From NCBI RefSeq assembly GCF_029774155.1, contig NZ_CP103833.1:1922001-1986000 (forward strand): a DNA stretch of 64,000 bases, given 5' to 3'. Below the pieces are notes generated by a model. The model ran no database searches and was not told where the DNA came from. It saw only the letters and a list, made by a program, of their open reading frames with translations. The position numbers were made by a program, and so were the translations under genes. The DNA comes from Actinobacillus arthritidis. GTDB taxonomy: Bacteria; Pseudomonadota; Gammaproteobacteria; Enterobacterales; Pasteurellaceae. This document shows, piece after piece, positions 22,563 through 32,247 of this stretch. Within the stretch, counting starts at the first letter, position 1. Each line of letters starts with the position of its first letter.

Positions 22563-22588
22563 GGGCGGAGATAAACCCCGCCCCTACA
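22563..22588. repeat. Short GGGCGG...CCGCCC hairpin with CCGCCCCTACA tail
   Basis: GGGCGG (22563-22568) and CCGCCC (22578-22583) pair between lipB and lipA. A related CCCGCCCCTACA string occurs at 62351-62362 between hcr and hcp, suggesting a small dispersed repeat. Confidence 0.5.
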
Positions 22589-22642
22589 CAGATCTTACAA
22601 TTCTGATAATCTTTTTATTAACGGGCAAATGCCTTACGAACA

Positions 22643-23301
22643 TTATTTGTTAACAATTTGTTGATCATTATACCCTAAAATGTTGCAAAAGTGAGCTACT
22701 AATTTAGGGGCAACTAAATCACATTGCGCTTCTGCTTCCACAATATAATCTTTCAATTGTGCCATTTCCAATCCGGCATAGCCGCACGGATTAATATTTC
22801 TAAACGGTGTTAAATCCATATTCACATTAAATGCTAAGCCGTGAAATGAGCGACCTTGGCGAATACGTAGTCCTAACGAACAGATTTTCTTACCGTCAAT
22901 ATACACGCCCGGTGCATCCGGTTTTGGATAACCTTCAATCCCATAATCCGCTAATGTTTTAACCACGCATTGTTCTAAAGCAGTAACAAGATCTCGTACC
23001 GATACCTCTTTGCCCTGTGCTTTTAAACGCTTGACATCGATCAGCACATACATTATCTGTCGCCCCTCACCGTGATAAGTAATTTGTCCATGCCGCGGTC
23101 GGTTTGCACCACAGGAATATTGGTCGGATTAAGTAAATGTTCCGGTTTACCAGCAGAACCTTGAGTAAATACTGAGGGATGTTGTACCAGCCAAATTTCA
23201 TCTGCAGTATTTTCATCACGAGTATCGGTAAAATCTTGCATTTTATGCCAGATTTCTTCATACGGTTGTACACCAAGTTGGCGAACAATAAGTTGATTCA
23301 T
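22643..23301 (-). CDS. lipB: LipB, octanoyltransferase (frameshifted here)
   Basis: LipB moves octanoate from acyl carrier protein to lipoyl domains. The N-terminal part (23301 down) has [17 protein letters not shown]. The C-terminal part has the family motif with the nucleophilic Cys ([22 protein letters not shown]). Between them the frame slips near 23088-23094: the upper frame reads [15 protein letters not shown] and stops, whereas [18 protein letters not shown] is in the next frame. The family consensus RGGQ-TYHG suggests a net +2 or -1 change. Restored length is about 219 residues, normal for LipB. Confidence 0.88.
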
Positions 23302-23321
23302 CAGGTTATCTCCGTTAAGAA

Positions 23322-23621
23322 TTATAAAACCATTCTTACGCCGGAAATTTTAGCCAATTCAACATAGAGCGTTTCAACTTGATCGATATGTTCGGCAATA
23401 ATATCAATAGAAACTGAATTATACGTCCCTTTTGAGCTACGTTGTTGGCGTGGATTGTAATCGCCTTTGGCATGAATTTGCGTAACCGCTACGACATCAT
23501 CCACTAAATCTTCACGATGTGTACCAACTACTTTGAAAGTAAATGAACATGGAAATTCTAATAAATCTTTTAATTTTGCTTGGGGTAAATCTTGTAGGTT
23601 TACTGTTCTTGATTGTGTCAT
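23322..23621 (-). CDS. ybeD: YbeD family protein (UPF0250)
   Basis: The 99-residue protein has [29 protein letters not shown] and [15 protein letters not shown], which match E. coli YbeD (87 residues) with a short N-terminal extension. It is a small ferredoxin-fold regulator-like protein of unknown function, always found between dacA and lipB. Confidence 0.88.
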   Translation of the reverse strand: MTQSRTVNLQDLPQAKLKDLLEFPCSFTFKVVGTHREDLVDDVVAVTQIHAKGDYNPRQQRSSKGTYNSVSIDIIAEHIDQVETLYVELAKISGVRMVL

Positions 23622-23655
23622 ATCTATATCCTTTTCTCTCTTTTGCTATTAAGAC

Positions 23656-23700
23656 CAAGCGGTATGATTTTGCAGATTTCTTGCCAAATCACACCGCTTG
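23656..23700. terminator. Inverted uptake-signal pair between ybeD and dacA
   Basis: AAGCGGTATGATTT (from 23657) and AAATCACACCGCTT (23686-23699) pair with one mismatch. Both arms contain the AAGCGGT uptake core. It lies downstream of dacA and upstream of ybeD on the minus strand, so it likely attenuates or terminates dacA transcription. Confidence 0.6.
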
Positions 23701-23754
23701 TTAATTTGTCGACTGAATATGGGGTCAATTTTGAGGATTACAAGCTAGTCAAAA

Positions 23755-24933
23755 TTAGTCGAATAAACTTTTAACGGTTAAGACTGCCCAGTCCCACGCC
23801 TTACCGAAAATACCGGCTTCAGGCACATCTTGTAAAACTTGTAGATCGTCGCTTGCAACATCTTTACCGTCTAATTGATAAATCACTTTACCGATGACCT
23901 GACCTTTCACTAAAGGTGCTTCAAGATTTTTGCGTTCAAGTTCGTAACGTGCTTTAAGCTCAGAGGCTTTGCCCTTCGGTACAGTCACAAAACTATCTTG
24001 AACTGAACCGAGTTGAACTTTATCCGCTTCACCATAATAAACACTTTGTTCGGAAACGGCTTGACCTGCTGGTAATGATTTTACCGTTTCAAAGTTTGCA
24101 AAGCCCCATTGGAGTAACTTTTTGCTTTCTACTTCACGGCCTTTATAAGTCGGTACACCCATGACAACCGAAATTAAACGCGTATTATTGTTAGTCGCTG
24201 ATGCGACTAAATTATAACCAGCTTGGTTGGTGTGACCGGTTTTCATTCCATCCACATTCATGGTTTTATCCCATAATAAACCGTTACGGTTCGGCTGTGG
24301 TTTTTTAATATTATATTTGAACTCTTTTTCTGCGTAAATTTTGTATTCTTCCGGCTGATCACGAATCACATGAGATCCAATAATTGCCATATCACGAGCC
24401 GAAGAATATTGATTAGGGTCATCTAAACCGTGTACAGTTGTAAAATGTGTATTTTTCAAACCGAATTGTTGACCGAATTTATTCATTTGGTCGATAAATG
24501 CTTGCTGAGAACCTGAAGTATGTTCCGCTAATGCCACCGCAAGATCGTTACCGGAAACAATAATTAAGCCTCGCATTAAATCTGCAACCGATACTTGCGT
24601 ATTTAAATCTAAGAACATTAATGACGAACCCGGAAATTTTTGTGCCCAAGAATTTTCCGTTACAGTCACCATATCACTGTTTTTCACTTTGCCTTGTTTA
24701 ATTGCATCACCGACCACATAACTTGTCATCATTTTAGTTAATGATGCAGGATATTGGCGTTGATCCGGATTTAAACTCGCCAACACATTACCTGAATTGT
24801 AATCCATTAAAATATAGGTCTGTGCATTTAATTGCGGTGCAGAAATCCCGAAATCGACATTTGCATCAGCAATCGCAAAAGGAGAAACAGCTAAAGCACA
24901 AAGGCTTACAGATTTTAATAACGTTCTTTTCAT
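23755..24933 (-). CDS. dacA: DacA, D-alanyl-D-alanine carboxypeptidase (PBP5)
   Basis: This 392-residue periplasmic penicillin-binding protein trims pentapeptide side chains of peptidoglycan. A signal peptide (MKRTLLKSVSLCALAVSPFA) precedes the catalytic motifs SLTK (within QYPASLTKMM), SGN (IVSGNDLAVALAE) and KTG (DGMKTGHTNQAGYN). A C-terminal beta domain and an amphipathic anchor (GIFGKAWDWAVLTVKSLFD) follow. I chose the ATG at 24933 because 15 residues upstream of it would spoil the signal peptide. Confidence 0.95.
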   Translation of the reverse strand: MKRTLLKSVSLCALAVSPFAIADANVDFGISAPQLNAQTYILMDYNSGNVLASLNPDQRQYPASLTKMMTSYVVGDAIKQGKVKNSDMVTVTENSWAQKFPGSSLMFLDLNTQVSVADLMRGLIIVSGNDLAVALAEHTSGSQQAFIDQMNKFGQQFGLKNTHFTTVHGLDDPNQYSSARDMAIIGSHVIRDQPEEYKIYAEKEFKYNIKKPQPNRNGLLWDKTMNVDGMKTGHTNQAGYNLVASATNNNTRLISVVMGVPTYKGREVESKKLLQWGFANFETVKSLPAGQAVSEQSVYYGEADKVQLGSVQDSFVTVPKGKASELKARYELERKNLEAPLVKGQVIGKVIYQLDGKDVASDDLQVLQDVPEAGIFGKAWDWAVLTVKSLFD

Positions 24934-24981
24934 AAAAGCATCCAATTCATTGGGGAAATAACAGGTGATATAAAGCAAACA

Positions 24982-25008
24982 AGGGCTTGCCGAGAATCGG
25001 CAAACCCT
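24982..25008. terminator. Hairpin between rlpA and dacA
   Basis: AGGGCTTGCCGA / TCGGCAAACCCT (24982-25008) pairs over 12 positions with one mismatch. The minus-strand 3' flank (TTGTTTGCTTTAT) is only moderately T-rich, so it may be a weak terminator or an RNA-processing site inside the operon. Confidence 0.5.
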
Positions 25009-25026
25009 GATGCGAAATGTAATAGA

Positions 25027-25584
25027 TTAAATATCTTCTTCGCGCTCTACCGAAGTAGCTTTTTTATTTTTATTTAGCACCGCTAATTTCACGTGAGCCG
25101 TACCATGATGATGCATACCTAATTGGCGAGCGGCGGCTTTTGATAAATCTACCACTCGAGCATGGGCATAAGGGCCACGATCATTTACACGAACAACGAC
25201 TGAACGACCATTACGCGTATTGGTCACTTCGACTAAAGTACCAAAAGGTAATGTTTTATGTGCCGCTGTCATTGCCGCATTGCTAAATTTTTCGCCGTTT
25301 GCGGTACGGCGTCCGTTAAATTTATCTGCATAGTAACTTGCAACACCAGACTGATAGTGGTTACGAGCAGTGTGTTTATGTTGTTCTTTCAGCGACTTTT
25401 TGACAGTTTTGGCTGTTTTTTTCGCTTTCAACGCGGTTTGTTTTACCGCTTTTTTTGCAGTTTTAGAAACAATGTGCTTCTTTATGACTGACGTTTTTGC
25501 GTGTTTGGTTGCCGCAACAGAATTCAATGATCCGAATGTTAAGAATCCAGCTAACAACAGGGTTACCATTTTACTTAATCGCAT
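25027..25584 (-). CDS. rlpA: RlpA-like double-psi beta-barrel protein, short form
   Basis: The 185-residue protein has a Sec signal (LLLAGFLTFGSLNSVAA) without a lipobox. A Lys-rich linker (residues about 27-70) follows, then the DPBB domain: GVASYYADKFNGRRTANGE, AAHKTLPFGTLVEVTN, VVVRVNDRGPY and VDLSKAAARQLGM. E. coli RlpA is a longer lipoprotein with a C-terminal SPOR domain; both features are missing here. It is probably a periplasmic murein-associated protein and sits in the rod-shape/PBP cluster. Confidence 0.87.
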   Translation of the reverse strand: MRLSKMVTLLLAGFLTFGSLNSVAATKHAKTSVIKKHIVSKTAKKAVKQTALKAKKTAKTVKKSLKEQHKHTARNHYQSGVASYYADKFNGRRTANGEKFSNAAMTAAHKTLPFGTLVEVTNTRNGRSVVVRVNDRGPYAHARVVDLSKAAARQLGMHHHGTAHVKLAVLNKNKKATSVEREEDI

Positions 25585-25759
25585 AAGTTTTCCTCATTTA
25601 GATATCGTACTGTGTAACGATGTGTTTTGCCCACAAAACAGGATTATCTTGTGGTGGCTGTTTATCTTTCTTTTGATAGATAACTGCTCTTGTATGTGCT
25701 TTTTGATACCGCAAAAAAGCAAAAGTTCAAACTCTCTCATTTCAGTCTTAGAGTTCGAC

Positions 25760-26884
25760 TTAAAGTTTGCTATATGGATTATTGTCATTTGCTCGCTTAC
25801 GATGCACATAAGCCGACATCATTAATCCAAAAGCCGCCATTAGGGTAACATAAGAAGTCCCCCCATAGCTAAACAGCGGTAAGGGTACACCAACTACTGG
25901 CAAAATACCACTTACCATACCAATGTTTACAAAAACATAAACAAAGAATAATAATGAAGTACCGCCTGAAATTAAGCGACCAAACGCTGAATCCGATTTG
26001 CCACCGATCACAAGACCTCTGGCAATAATAAATAAATAAATGGCTAATAAAATTAATACGCCGATCATACCATGTTCTTCACTCAATACGGCAAAGATAA
26101 AATCAGTATGCGGTTCTGGTAAAAATTCTAACTGTGATTGTGTGCCTTCCATCCAACCTTTACCATTAAAACCGCCGGAACCAATCGCTATTTTAGACTG
26201 AATAATATGATAACCAGCACCCAATGGGTCTTTTTCCGGATCGATTAAGGTCATTACACGGGTTTTTTGATAATCGTGCATCAAGAAAAACCACATAATC
26301 GGAATAAAACCGGCTAAGAATACTACACCGGCACTAATTAATTTCCAGCTTAACCCGGCTAGAAACAGTACAAAAATTCCAGTCGCACAAACTAATATTG
26401 ACGTACCTAAATCCGGCTGTGCCGCAACCAATAAGGTTGGAAAAATAATAATACCTAATGCAATAAAAGTATCCTTTAAACTTGGCGGTAAAGCTCGTGA
26501 ACCTAAATAAGTCGCTACCATTAGTGGCACGGATAACTTAGCAATTTCAGACGGTTGAAAGCGAACAAAGCCTAAATTCAGCCATCGTTGCGCTCCTTTA
26601 CTGGTTTCGCCTATCAAATCTACCAGTACCAACATAACAATGCAGACCAGATAGAGGTAGGGAGAAATACGCTCATAAAAACGCGGCGGAACCATCGCCA
26701 TACAAAACATTAATCCCAATCCGAGTGTCACTTGCACAATACGATTGGTAAACATCTTTTCACTCGCACCGCTCGCACTATATAGCACTAACAACCCATA
26801 ACCTGTAATTGCCAATAAACCAAGTAGCAACCACACATCGAGCGAAAAAATCTTCCAAAAAAACTTTTTAACACCACTACTCAT
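25760..26884 (-). CDS. mrdB: RodA (MrdB), SEDS peptidoglycan polymerase
   Basis: This 374-residue membrane protein of the SEDS family polymerises glycan strands for cell elongation with PBP2. Typical stretches are [39 protein letters not shown] and [18 protein letters not shown]. It overlaps mrdA by 8 bp, the usual PBP2-RodA coupling. Confidence 0.95.
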   Translation of the reverse strand: MSSGVKKFFWKIFSLDVWLLLGLLAITGYGLLVLYSASGASEKMFTNRIVQVTLGLGLMFCMAMVPPRFYERISPYLYLVCIVMLVLVDLIGETSKGAQRWLNLGFVRFQPSEIAKLSVPLMVATYLGSRALPPSLKDTFIALGIIIFPTLLVAAQPDLGTSILVCATGIFVLFLAGLSWKLISAGVVFLAGFIPIMWFFLMHDYQKTRVMTLIDPEKDPLGAGYHIIQSKIAIGSGGFNGKGWMEGTQSQLEFLPEPHTDFIFAVLSEEHGMIGVLILLAIYLFIIARGLVIGGKSDSAFGRLISGGTSLLFFVYVFVNIGMVSGILPVVGVPLPLFSYGGTSYVTLMAAFGLMMSAYVHRKRANDNNPYSKL

Positions 26885-28850
26885 TGTTTATTTGTCCTTC
26901 TTCGCTTTCAAGCGGTTGATTTTGCTCAGGATTTTGTAATTGTTGATCCGGTAATGTGGCAGTCGGCTCTTTTAACGTTTTACTCAATGCAAAATCCATG
27001 ACTCGACGTGCAACAGGTGCGGCATTTGTTCCGCCGCCACCGGCATTTTCTAAAATAATCGCTACTGACACTTTTGGCTCATCATAAGGTGCATAACTGA
27101 TAAACCAAGCATGGTCGTGTAACTCTTTTTTCAGGGCATTTTTGTTATATTTACCGCCGTTTAAGTTAAAAACCTGTGCTGTACCGCTCTTACCTGCCGC
27201 CCGATAAAATGAACCGCCTGCCTTTTTACCCGTACCGTAACCGGCATTTACCACATTGTACATGCCTAATTTTGCTACTTCCCAAAAACGTTCCGGTACG
27301 CCTTGAATATCTTCGTAAAGTAACGGATCTTTATAAGGCTCCGTTTTATGACTACCAATCACCTCCATCATAAGATGAGGGGTATTCACACGACCATTAT
27401 TAATCAGTACCGCTTGTGCTTTTGCTACCTGTAACGGTGTTGCAATCCAATAGCCTTGACCGATCCCGACTGGAATTGTATCGCCTTGTACCCAAGATTT
27501 TTTATAACGTTTTTGCTTCCATTCTTTATTAGGATATACACCAGCAGATTCTTCAAAAATATCAATACCGGTTTTTTGTCCGAAACCGAATTTACGCATC
27601 CACTCAGACATCTTATCAATACCGGTATCGTAAGCGAGCTGATAGAAAAACGTATCCGAAGACTCAGCAATCGCTTTATTAACATTAGTTGAACCGTGTC
27701 CACCACGTTTCCAGTCACGATAACGTTGTGTCGTTCCCGGTAAAATCCAAAAACCGGGATCATAAATGGTGCTAAACGGCGTAATTTTGCCTTCTGCTAG
27801 TCCCATTACTGCATAAAACGGTTTTACCGTGGAAGCCGGCGGATAAGTCCCTTGCGTGGCACGGCTATATAACGGACGAGCCGGATCTTCCAATAAGCGT
27901 TTATAATCCGCACCCGATACACCGCCGACAAATAAATTATTATCATAACTCGGGTTAGTCACCATCGCCAAAACACTGCTGTCACGAGGGTCAAGCACTA
28001 CAACAGAACCTTTTTGATTACCCAACAAATTCTGAATATATTGCTGTAGCTCAACATCAATGGTTAAGCGAATACTGTCGCCCGCAACACCCGGTTGATC
28101 TCGCAATTTACGAATCACTTTACCTCGGTTATTGATTTCTACCTCTTCAAAGCCGGTTTGTCCGTGTAATTGGTCTTCGTAATATTTTTCGATGCCCAAT
28201 TTGCCCATATCGTGCGAACCAGCATAATTACCAAATTTACCCTCTTCTTCGAGCTTTTTCTTATCTTTTTCGTTAATTTTAGCCACATAACCGAGAATAT
28301 GCGTCAACGATTCACCATAAGGATAATTACGTTTGTAGTATGCCTGTACGTCTAGGCTTGGGAAACGATATTGGTTTACCGCAAAACGTGCCATTTGTTC
28401 TTCGTTCAAATTACCCTTCAACAAAATTGGCGTATAACGAGAGGTACGTTTTTTCTCTTTGCGGAAAGCCTCCACATCTTCATCGGTTAGCCCAACCACA
28501 TCACGCAATTCAACTAACGTTTCTTCTAAGTTTTCCGTTTTTTCAGGAATGATATACAACCCGAAATAGGTAATATTTTCGGCTAATACTTTACCGTTAC
28601 GGTCGTAAATCAAACCACGAGTAGGCGGAACCGGAAGTAATTTGATACGGTTGCCGTTAGAACGCGTTTGGTAATCGTCATAATTGACAATCTGTAAATG
28701 ATACAAATTGGTTAATAACACACCAGTCAACACCAATACCCCAACAAATGCAACCAACGCACGACGGGCAAACAGATTACTCTCTGCTTGCCCATCTCGC
28801 ACTTTTTCACGGGGTTTTGGATTGGTTAATTTTCCGAGTTTACCAAACAT
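26877..28850 (-). CDS. mrdA: PBP2 (MrdA), elongation transpeptidase
   Basis: The 657-residue class B penicillin-binding protein has an N-terminal membrane anchor ([21 protein letters not shown]) and a dimerisation domain. The transpeptidase domain carries the nucleophile motif STVK ([14 protein letters not shown]), the SSD motif ([14 protein letters not shown]) and KSGT ([11 protein letters not shown]). It cross-links peptidoglycan in the elongasome with RodA. It lies between rlmH and mrdB, as in E. coli. Confidence 0.96.
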   Translation of the reverse strand: MFGKLGKLTNPKPREKVRDGQAESNLFARRALVAFVGVLVLTGVLLTNLYHLQIVNYDDYQTRSNGNRIKLLPVPPTRGLIYDRNGKVLAENITYFGLYIIPEKTENLEETLVELRDVVGLTDEDVEAFRKEKKRTSRYTPILLKGNLNEEQMARFAVNQYRFPSLDVQAYYKRNYPYGESLTHILGYVAKINEKDKKKLEEEGKFGNYAGSHDMGKLGIEKYYEDQLHGQTGFEEVEINNRGKVIRKLRDQPGVAGDSIRLTIDVELQQYIQNLLGNQKGSVVVLDPRDSSVLAMVTNPSYDNNLFVGGVSGADYKRLLEDPARPLYSRATQGTYPPASTVKPFYAVMGLAEGKITPFSTIYDPGFWILPGTTQRYRDWKRGGHGSTNVNKAIAESSDTFFYQLAYDTGIDKMSEWMRKFGFGQKTGIDIFEESAGVYPNKEWKQKRYKKSWVQGDTIPVGIGQGYWIATPLQVAKAQAVLINNGRVNTPHLMMEVIGSHKTEPYKDPLLYEDIQGVPERFWEVAKLGMYNVVNAGYGTGKKAGGSFYRAAGKSGTAQVFNLNGGKYNKNALKKELHDHAWFISYAPYDEPKVSVAIILENAGGGGTNAAPVARRVMDFALSKTLKEPTATLPDQQLQNPEQNQPLESEEGQINNE

Positions 28851-28931
28851 TGTTTATCTCATTTTGTTCTCGAGCGAACGGAACAAACGGTCAAAATTTT
28901 AGCATTTTTACCATGTCCATTCGATATCAAG

Positions 28932-29399
28932 CTATTCTCGATGATAAGGGTGATTTGTTGTCAGTGACCACGCACGATATAAACTTTCCGCCACAATCAC
29001 TCGCACCATTGGGTGCGGTAAAGTTAGTGGCGAAAGCGACCAACTTTGTTCCGCTGCCGCTTTACATTCCGGTGAAAGCCCTTCCGGTCCACCAATTAAC
29101 AAGCACACATCTCGTCCGTCATTTTTCCATGCTTCCAATTGGCTTGCCAATTGTTCGGTTGTCCAAGGTTTGCCCGGAATATCCAAGGTCACAACTTTGC
29201 CTTTACCGGCGTACGCTAACATCGCTTTACCTTCTTGCTCTAAAATGCGTTTAATATCCGCATTTTTGCCACGTTTACCGGCAGGAATCTCAATCAGTTC
29301 AAACGGCATATCTTTTGGGAAACGGCGTTGGTATTCTTCGAAACCAACCTTCACCCAATCCGGCATTTTTTGTCCGACCGCAATCAGTTGTATTTTCAT
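28932..29399 (-). CDS. rlmH: RlmH, 23S rRNA pseudouridine-1915 methyltransferase
   Basis: The 155-residue SPOUT methyltransferase (E. coli RlmH is also 155) opens with [16 protein letters not shown] and carries the SAM-binding knot segments [14 protein letters not shown] and [23 protein letters not shown]. It modifies helix 69 of 23S rRNA. It is followed by mrdA and preceded by rsfS. Confidence 0.95.
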   Translation of the reverse strand: MKIQLIAVGQKMPDWVKVGFEEYQRRFPKDMPFELIEIPAGKRGKNADIKRILEQEGKAMLAYAGKGKVVTLDIPGKPWTTEQLASQLEAWKNDGRDVCLLIGGPEGLSPECKAAAEQSWSLSPLTLPHPMVRVIVAESLYRAWSLTTNHPYHRE

Positions 29400-29421
29400 T
29401 GTGCCACCACAAAAATGACGG

Positions 29422-29736
29422 TTATGCCCAAAGTTTTTCTAATTGATACATTTCACGAGCATCCGCTTGTAATAAATGCACAATCGCTTGACCGAAGTCG
29501 ACCACGATCCAATCCGCTACCGCTTTACCCTCTTCACCAAATACTTCAAAACCTGCTTGTTTTGCTTCTGCGCTTAAACGATCTGCGGTTGAAGCTACGT
29601 GACGCACCGAAGTACCGGTTGCGATAATCATGGTATCGGTAATGCTCGATTTACCGCGCACATCAATCGCTAAAATATCTTGCGCTTTTAAATCATCTAA
29701 AGTTTTTGTTAAAAATTCGACTAAATTTTGTTCCAC
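29422..29736 (-). CDS. rsfS: RsfS (YbeB), ribosomal silencing factor
   Basis: About 104 residues with [34 protein letters not shown] and [16 protein letters not shown]. The factor binds L14 on the large subunit and blocks subunit joining in starvation. I prefer the GTG at 29736, preceded by AAAGAGAACTGAAC, over an upstream TTG at 29769, because it gives the usual family length (105 in E. coli). Confidence 0.93.
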   Translation of the reverse strand: MEQNLVEFLTKTLDDLKAQDILAIDVRGKSSITDTMIIATGTSVRHVASTADRLSAEAKQAGFEVFGEEGKAVADWIVVDFGQAIVHLLQADAREMYQLEKLWA

Positions 29737-29938
29737 GTTCAGTTCTCTTTCAAATTTACTAAAATACAAACGTTAAATTTTAACACAAATTCGTTGTAAT
29801 ATAACAAATAGACAAAAGTAAAGCGGTCGTATTTTCGTTTTAGCCGGTTTTTTCTATTTCCGGCTAAATAAAAAGGTTTTTTGAATCACTTATGAATTTG
29901 GATTATGATAGCAAAAATTTTTTAACACAGATTCTCAT

Positions 29939-30901
29939 ATGAAATATTTCAAACTTACCTATGCGGCATTGTTTAGTACACTTTCCGTTTCGACTCTTGC
30001 GAATGAAACCTATGACGCAGAGAATACCTGGGCGGATCAACAACGTAGTTCGATTCGTTCGAAATTACATGATTGGTCAAACGGTATTAATGATTGGTTG
30101 GGAGAAACGGATCCGAGTAAACCGGCATCGGCGAGTTTACGGGTGATGTTAGATAATCAATGGAATAAACACGACCGTTTTTCTTATAAACCGCGTGTGC
30201 GAGGTAAAATCAAATTACCGGTATTGAAAAAACACGTCAGCGTGATATTTGGTGATGAGGATTTGGAAAACCAAGCACGCGATAAAAACCGTATTGGACA
30301 AAATTACCGTGATCTGCCTCGTGATCGTAATTATGATAGCCACCAAGCTCGTAACGATAATGCCTCTATCGGTTTACGTTGGTCGAATGAGATTAAGCGT
30401 TTAGGGATTGAAAGTGATTTGGACGGCGGTTTACGTTCAGGCGGCGATATCTTCGGGCGTTTACGTTTAAGTAAAACTTGGGATATTACCGATAATTTCG
30501 GTACTCGCTTGGAGCAGATTTATCGTTACGGTACAAACAGTAAACACTATTTGCGTACTAATTTGGAAAATCGTTATATTGATGGTGAAAACACCTTTAT
30601 TATGAATCATACCTTCTTGCAATATACGCATGATGTGGATGAAGAAACCGGCTGGGGAAATAGTTTTTATCGCCAACATAATTTTACGCCACTGAAGCGT
30701 TTAAGTTACGGTGTGTTTATAGGCGGACGTTTTGATCAGGGATATTCAAAATTTAATTCTTACGGACCGTTTATCAGTTATCGTCAACCGATCTTCCGTA
30801 ATTGGGTATTTATTCAACCGGAAATCAGTTTCTACAATGATAAAGACAAAGATCGTAATCACTTTATCAATACCTTTATGCGTTTAGAAGTGATTTTCTA
30901 A
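29939..30901 (+). CDS. Unassigned exported protein, probable outer-membrane beta-barrel
   Basis: The 320-residue product has a Sec signal peptide (MKYFKLTYAALFSTLSVSTLA). A charged region follows (SSIRSKLHDWSNGINDWLGE), then many alternating amphipathic strands such as ASIGLRWSNEIKRLG, NSFYRQHNFTPL and NWVFIQPEISFYND. It ends in MRLEVIF; a terminal Phe on a last amphipathic strand is the usual outer-membrane barrel signal. I do not recognise a named family. It is a single-gene unit with its own terminator at 30921. Confidence 0.75.
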   Translation: MKYFKLTYAALFSTLSVSTLANETYDAENTWADQQRSSIRSKLHDWSNGINDWLGETDPSKPASASLRVMLDNQWNKHDRFSYKPRVRGKIKLPVLKKHVSVIFGDEDLENQARDKNRIGQNYRDLPRDRNYDSHQARNDNASIGLRWSNEIKRLGIESDLDGGLRSGGDIFGRLRLSKTWDITDNFGTRLEQIYRYGTNSKHYLRTNLENRYIDGENTFIMNHTFLQYTHDVDEETGWGNSFYRQHNFTPLKRLSYGVFIGGRFDQGYSKFNSYGPFISYRQPIFRNWVFIQPEISFYNDKDKDRNHFINTFMRLEVIF

Positions 30902-30920
30902 CTTTGCAATGACCAATAAA

Positions 30921-30956
30921 AAGACTACATAACAAAACTTATGTAGTCTTTTTTCT
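30921..30956 (+). terminator. Rho-independent terminator
   Basis: A perfect 12-bp stem AAGACTACATAA / TTATGTAGTCTT (30921-30950) is followed by TTTT. It ends the outer-membrane protein gene and may also serve the converging kpsS-like gene. Confidence 0.88.
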
Positions 30957-31003
30957 ATTTATTTTGCCGAAAAATTGTAAAAATAACCGCTTACCGTTTA
31001 AAG

Positions 31004-32224
31004 TCAGCTTTGGTTATATGGATAACGCAAAATGACTTTGTTGTAAAAACTGCCGTTAATGTGGGTTTTATGTAGATGGAATTTGCGATAAGCATTAAAT
31101 ACTGCGGCATCGGGTTTTTCCGGATTTGCCCAAAAGTCATTCAGATTTCCTTGATAAGTCAATCCTGTAAAATCGTAATTTGCCCGTCCTAGGATTTTAA
31201 CCGGCATATTGTGTAATAGGGCGGAAATGCCGCTGGTGCTATTCAGCGTTACCATTCCTTTACCATAACGTAAAAACACCGGCATCGGTACATCGTGAAT
31301 ATAGTAAATCCGTTTTTTTAGATCGGGATATTGTGCAATATACTCATCAATCACTTTACCATAATCAATAAAGCCACGATCCATCGGATGATGTTTTACG
31401 ATGAGATTTAAATGTTTGGGTGCTTTAGTCGCAAAGGAGAGTAGCACTTCTCTCAGTACTGCTTCTACATTAGGATAATCGCTATGCACTAAGATCTGGC
31501 TATCATCATAAACTTGTAACGGTAAAATGAAAAATTCACCAAATTCTCCCTTCTCAACGCGTTTGGCAAAGTTAAGATCATAGAGATAATAATGTAAACG
31601 CTTTAATCCGGAAATCGACCATAGTTTTACGTAATACAACACATTTAGGAAACGATGATGACGATATTTCGGATAATGCTGACGGCGATAATAAGCCGAA
31701 ACATAATATCGAATTGCCAGTTTTGCCATTGGACAAAAACCTTTGGCAAGATGCTGAGGTTTAGGCAATTCAGGCAATGACTGAAACTGCATAAAATAGG
31801 CAAGATCACGAGGAATAGGCGAATAAGCATTTACTCCCGTTTTTTCAAAAGTGACATAGTTAGGGCGAAAATAGCCTTCTTCAAATGCCCAAAAACTGAT
31901 ATGTAATTGTCGGCAGATATTTTTTGCCACTTTATGATAGTTTCGATTATCTCCAAAACAGACGATGCTGTTAATTTGATGCTGATGACAAAAGTCAGTT
32001 AAATATTGCTCAAAATTTTCCAGTGAATCTCGGTATGCAAACGTATTTTTAAGAGTGTTCGGATAGAAATACTCATCACCGGCATTTAAGTTAATTTTAA
32101 AGACAGTTCTGTTTTGAGTACGAAGCCATTCGGATAAATCTGTGAAAAATGTACCGATCGGCCCCTGTAACAGTAGGATTCTCTCTGAGCTTTCAAGCAA
32201 ATCATCCAAATAATGGTTAATCAT
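31004..32224 (-). CDS. KpsS-like capsule linker Kdo transferase (LipB/HcsB/PhyB type)
   Basis: This 406-residue cytoplasmic protein is of the capsule polysaccharide synthesis family. Landmarks are ILLLQGPIGTFFTDLSEWL at the N-terminus, AFEEGYFRPNYVTFEKTGVNAY near residue 120, LIVKHHPMDRG near residue 280 and VTLNSTSGISALL near residue 330. With KpsC it builds the short poly-Kdo linker on lyso-phosphatidylglycerol that anchors ABC-exported capsules. It lies 23 bp downstream of the kpsC-like gene and about 15 kb from the cps/cpx locus. Confidence 0.85.
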   Translation of the reverse strand: MINHYLDDLLESSERILLLQGPIGTFFTDLSEWLRTQNRTVFKINLNAGDEYFYPNTLKNTFAYRDSLENFEQYLTDFCHQHQINSIVCFGDNRNYHKVAKNICRQLHISFWAFEEGYFRPNYVTFEKTGVNAYSPIPRDLAYFMQFQSLPELPKPQHLAKGFCPMAKLAIRYYVSAYYRRQHYPKYRHHRFLNVLYYVKLWSISGLKRLHYYLYDLNFAKRVEKGEFGEFFILPLQVYDDSQILVHSDYPNVEAVLREVLLSFATKAPKHLNLIVKHHPMDRGFIDYGKVIDEYIAQYPDLKKRIYYIHDVPMPVFLRYGKGMVTLNSTSGISALLHNMPVKILGRANYDFTGLTYQGNLNDFWANPEKPDAAVFNAYRKFHLHKTHINGSFYNKVILRYPYNQS

Positions 32225-32247
32225 CGGTAATACTCTTTAGAAAAATT

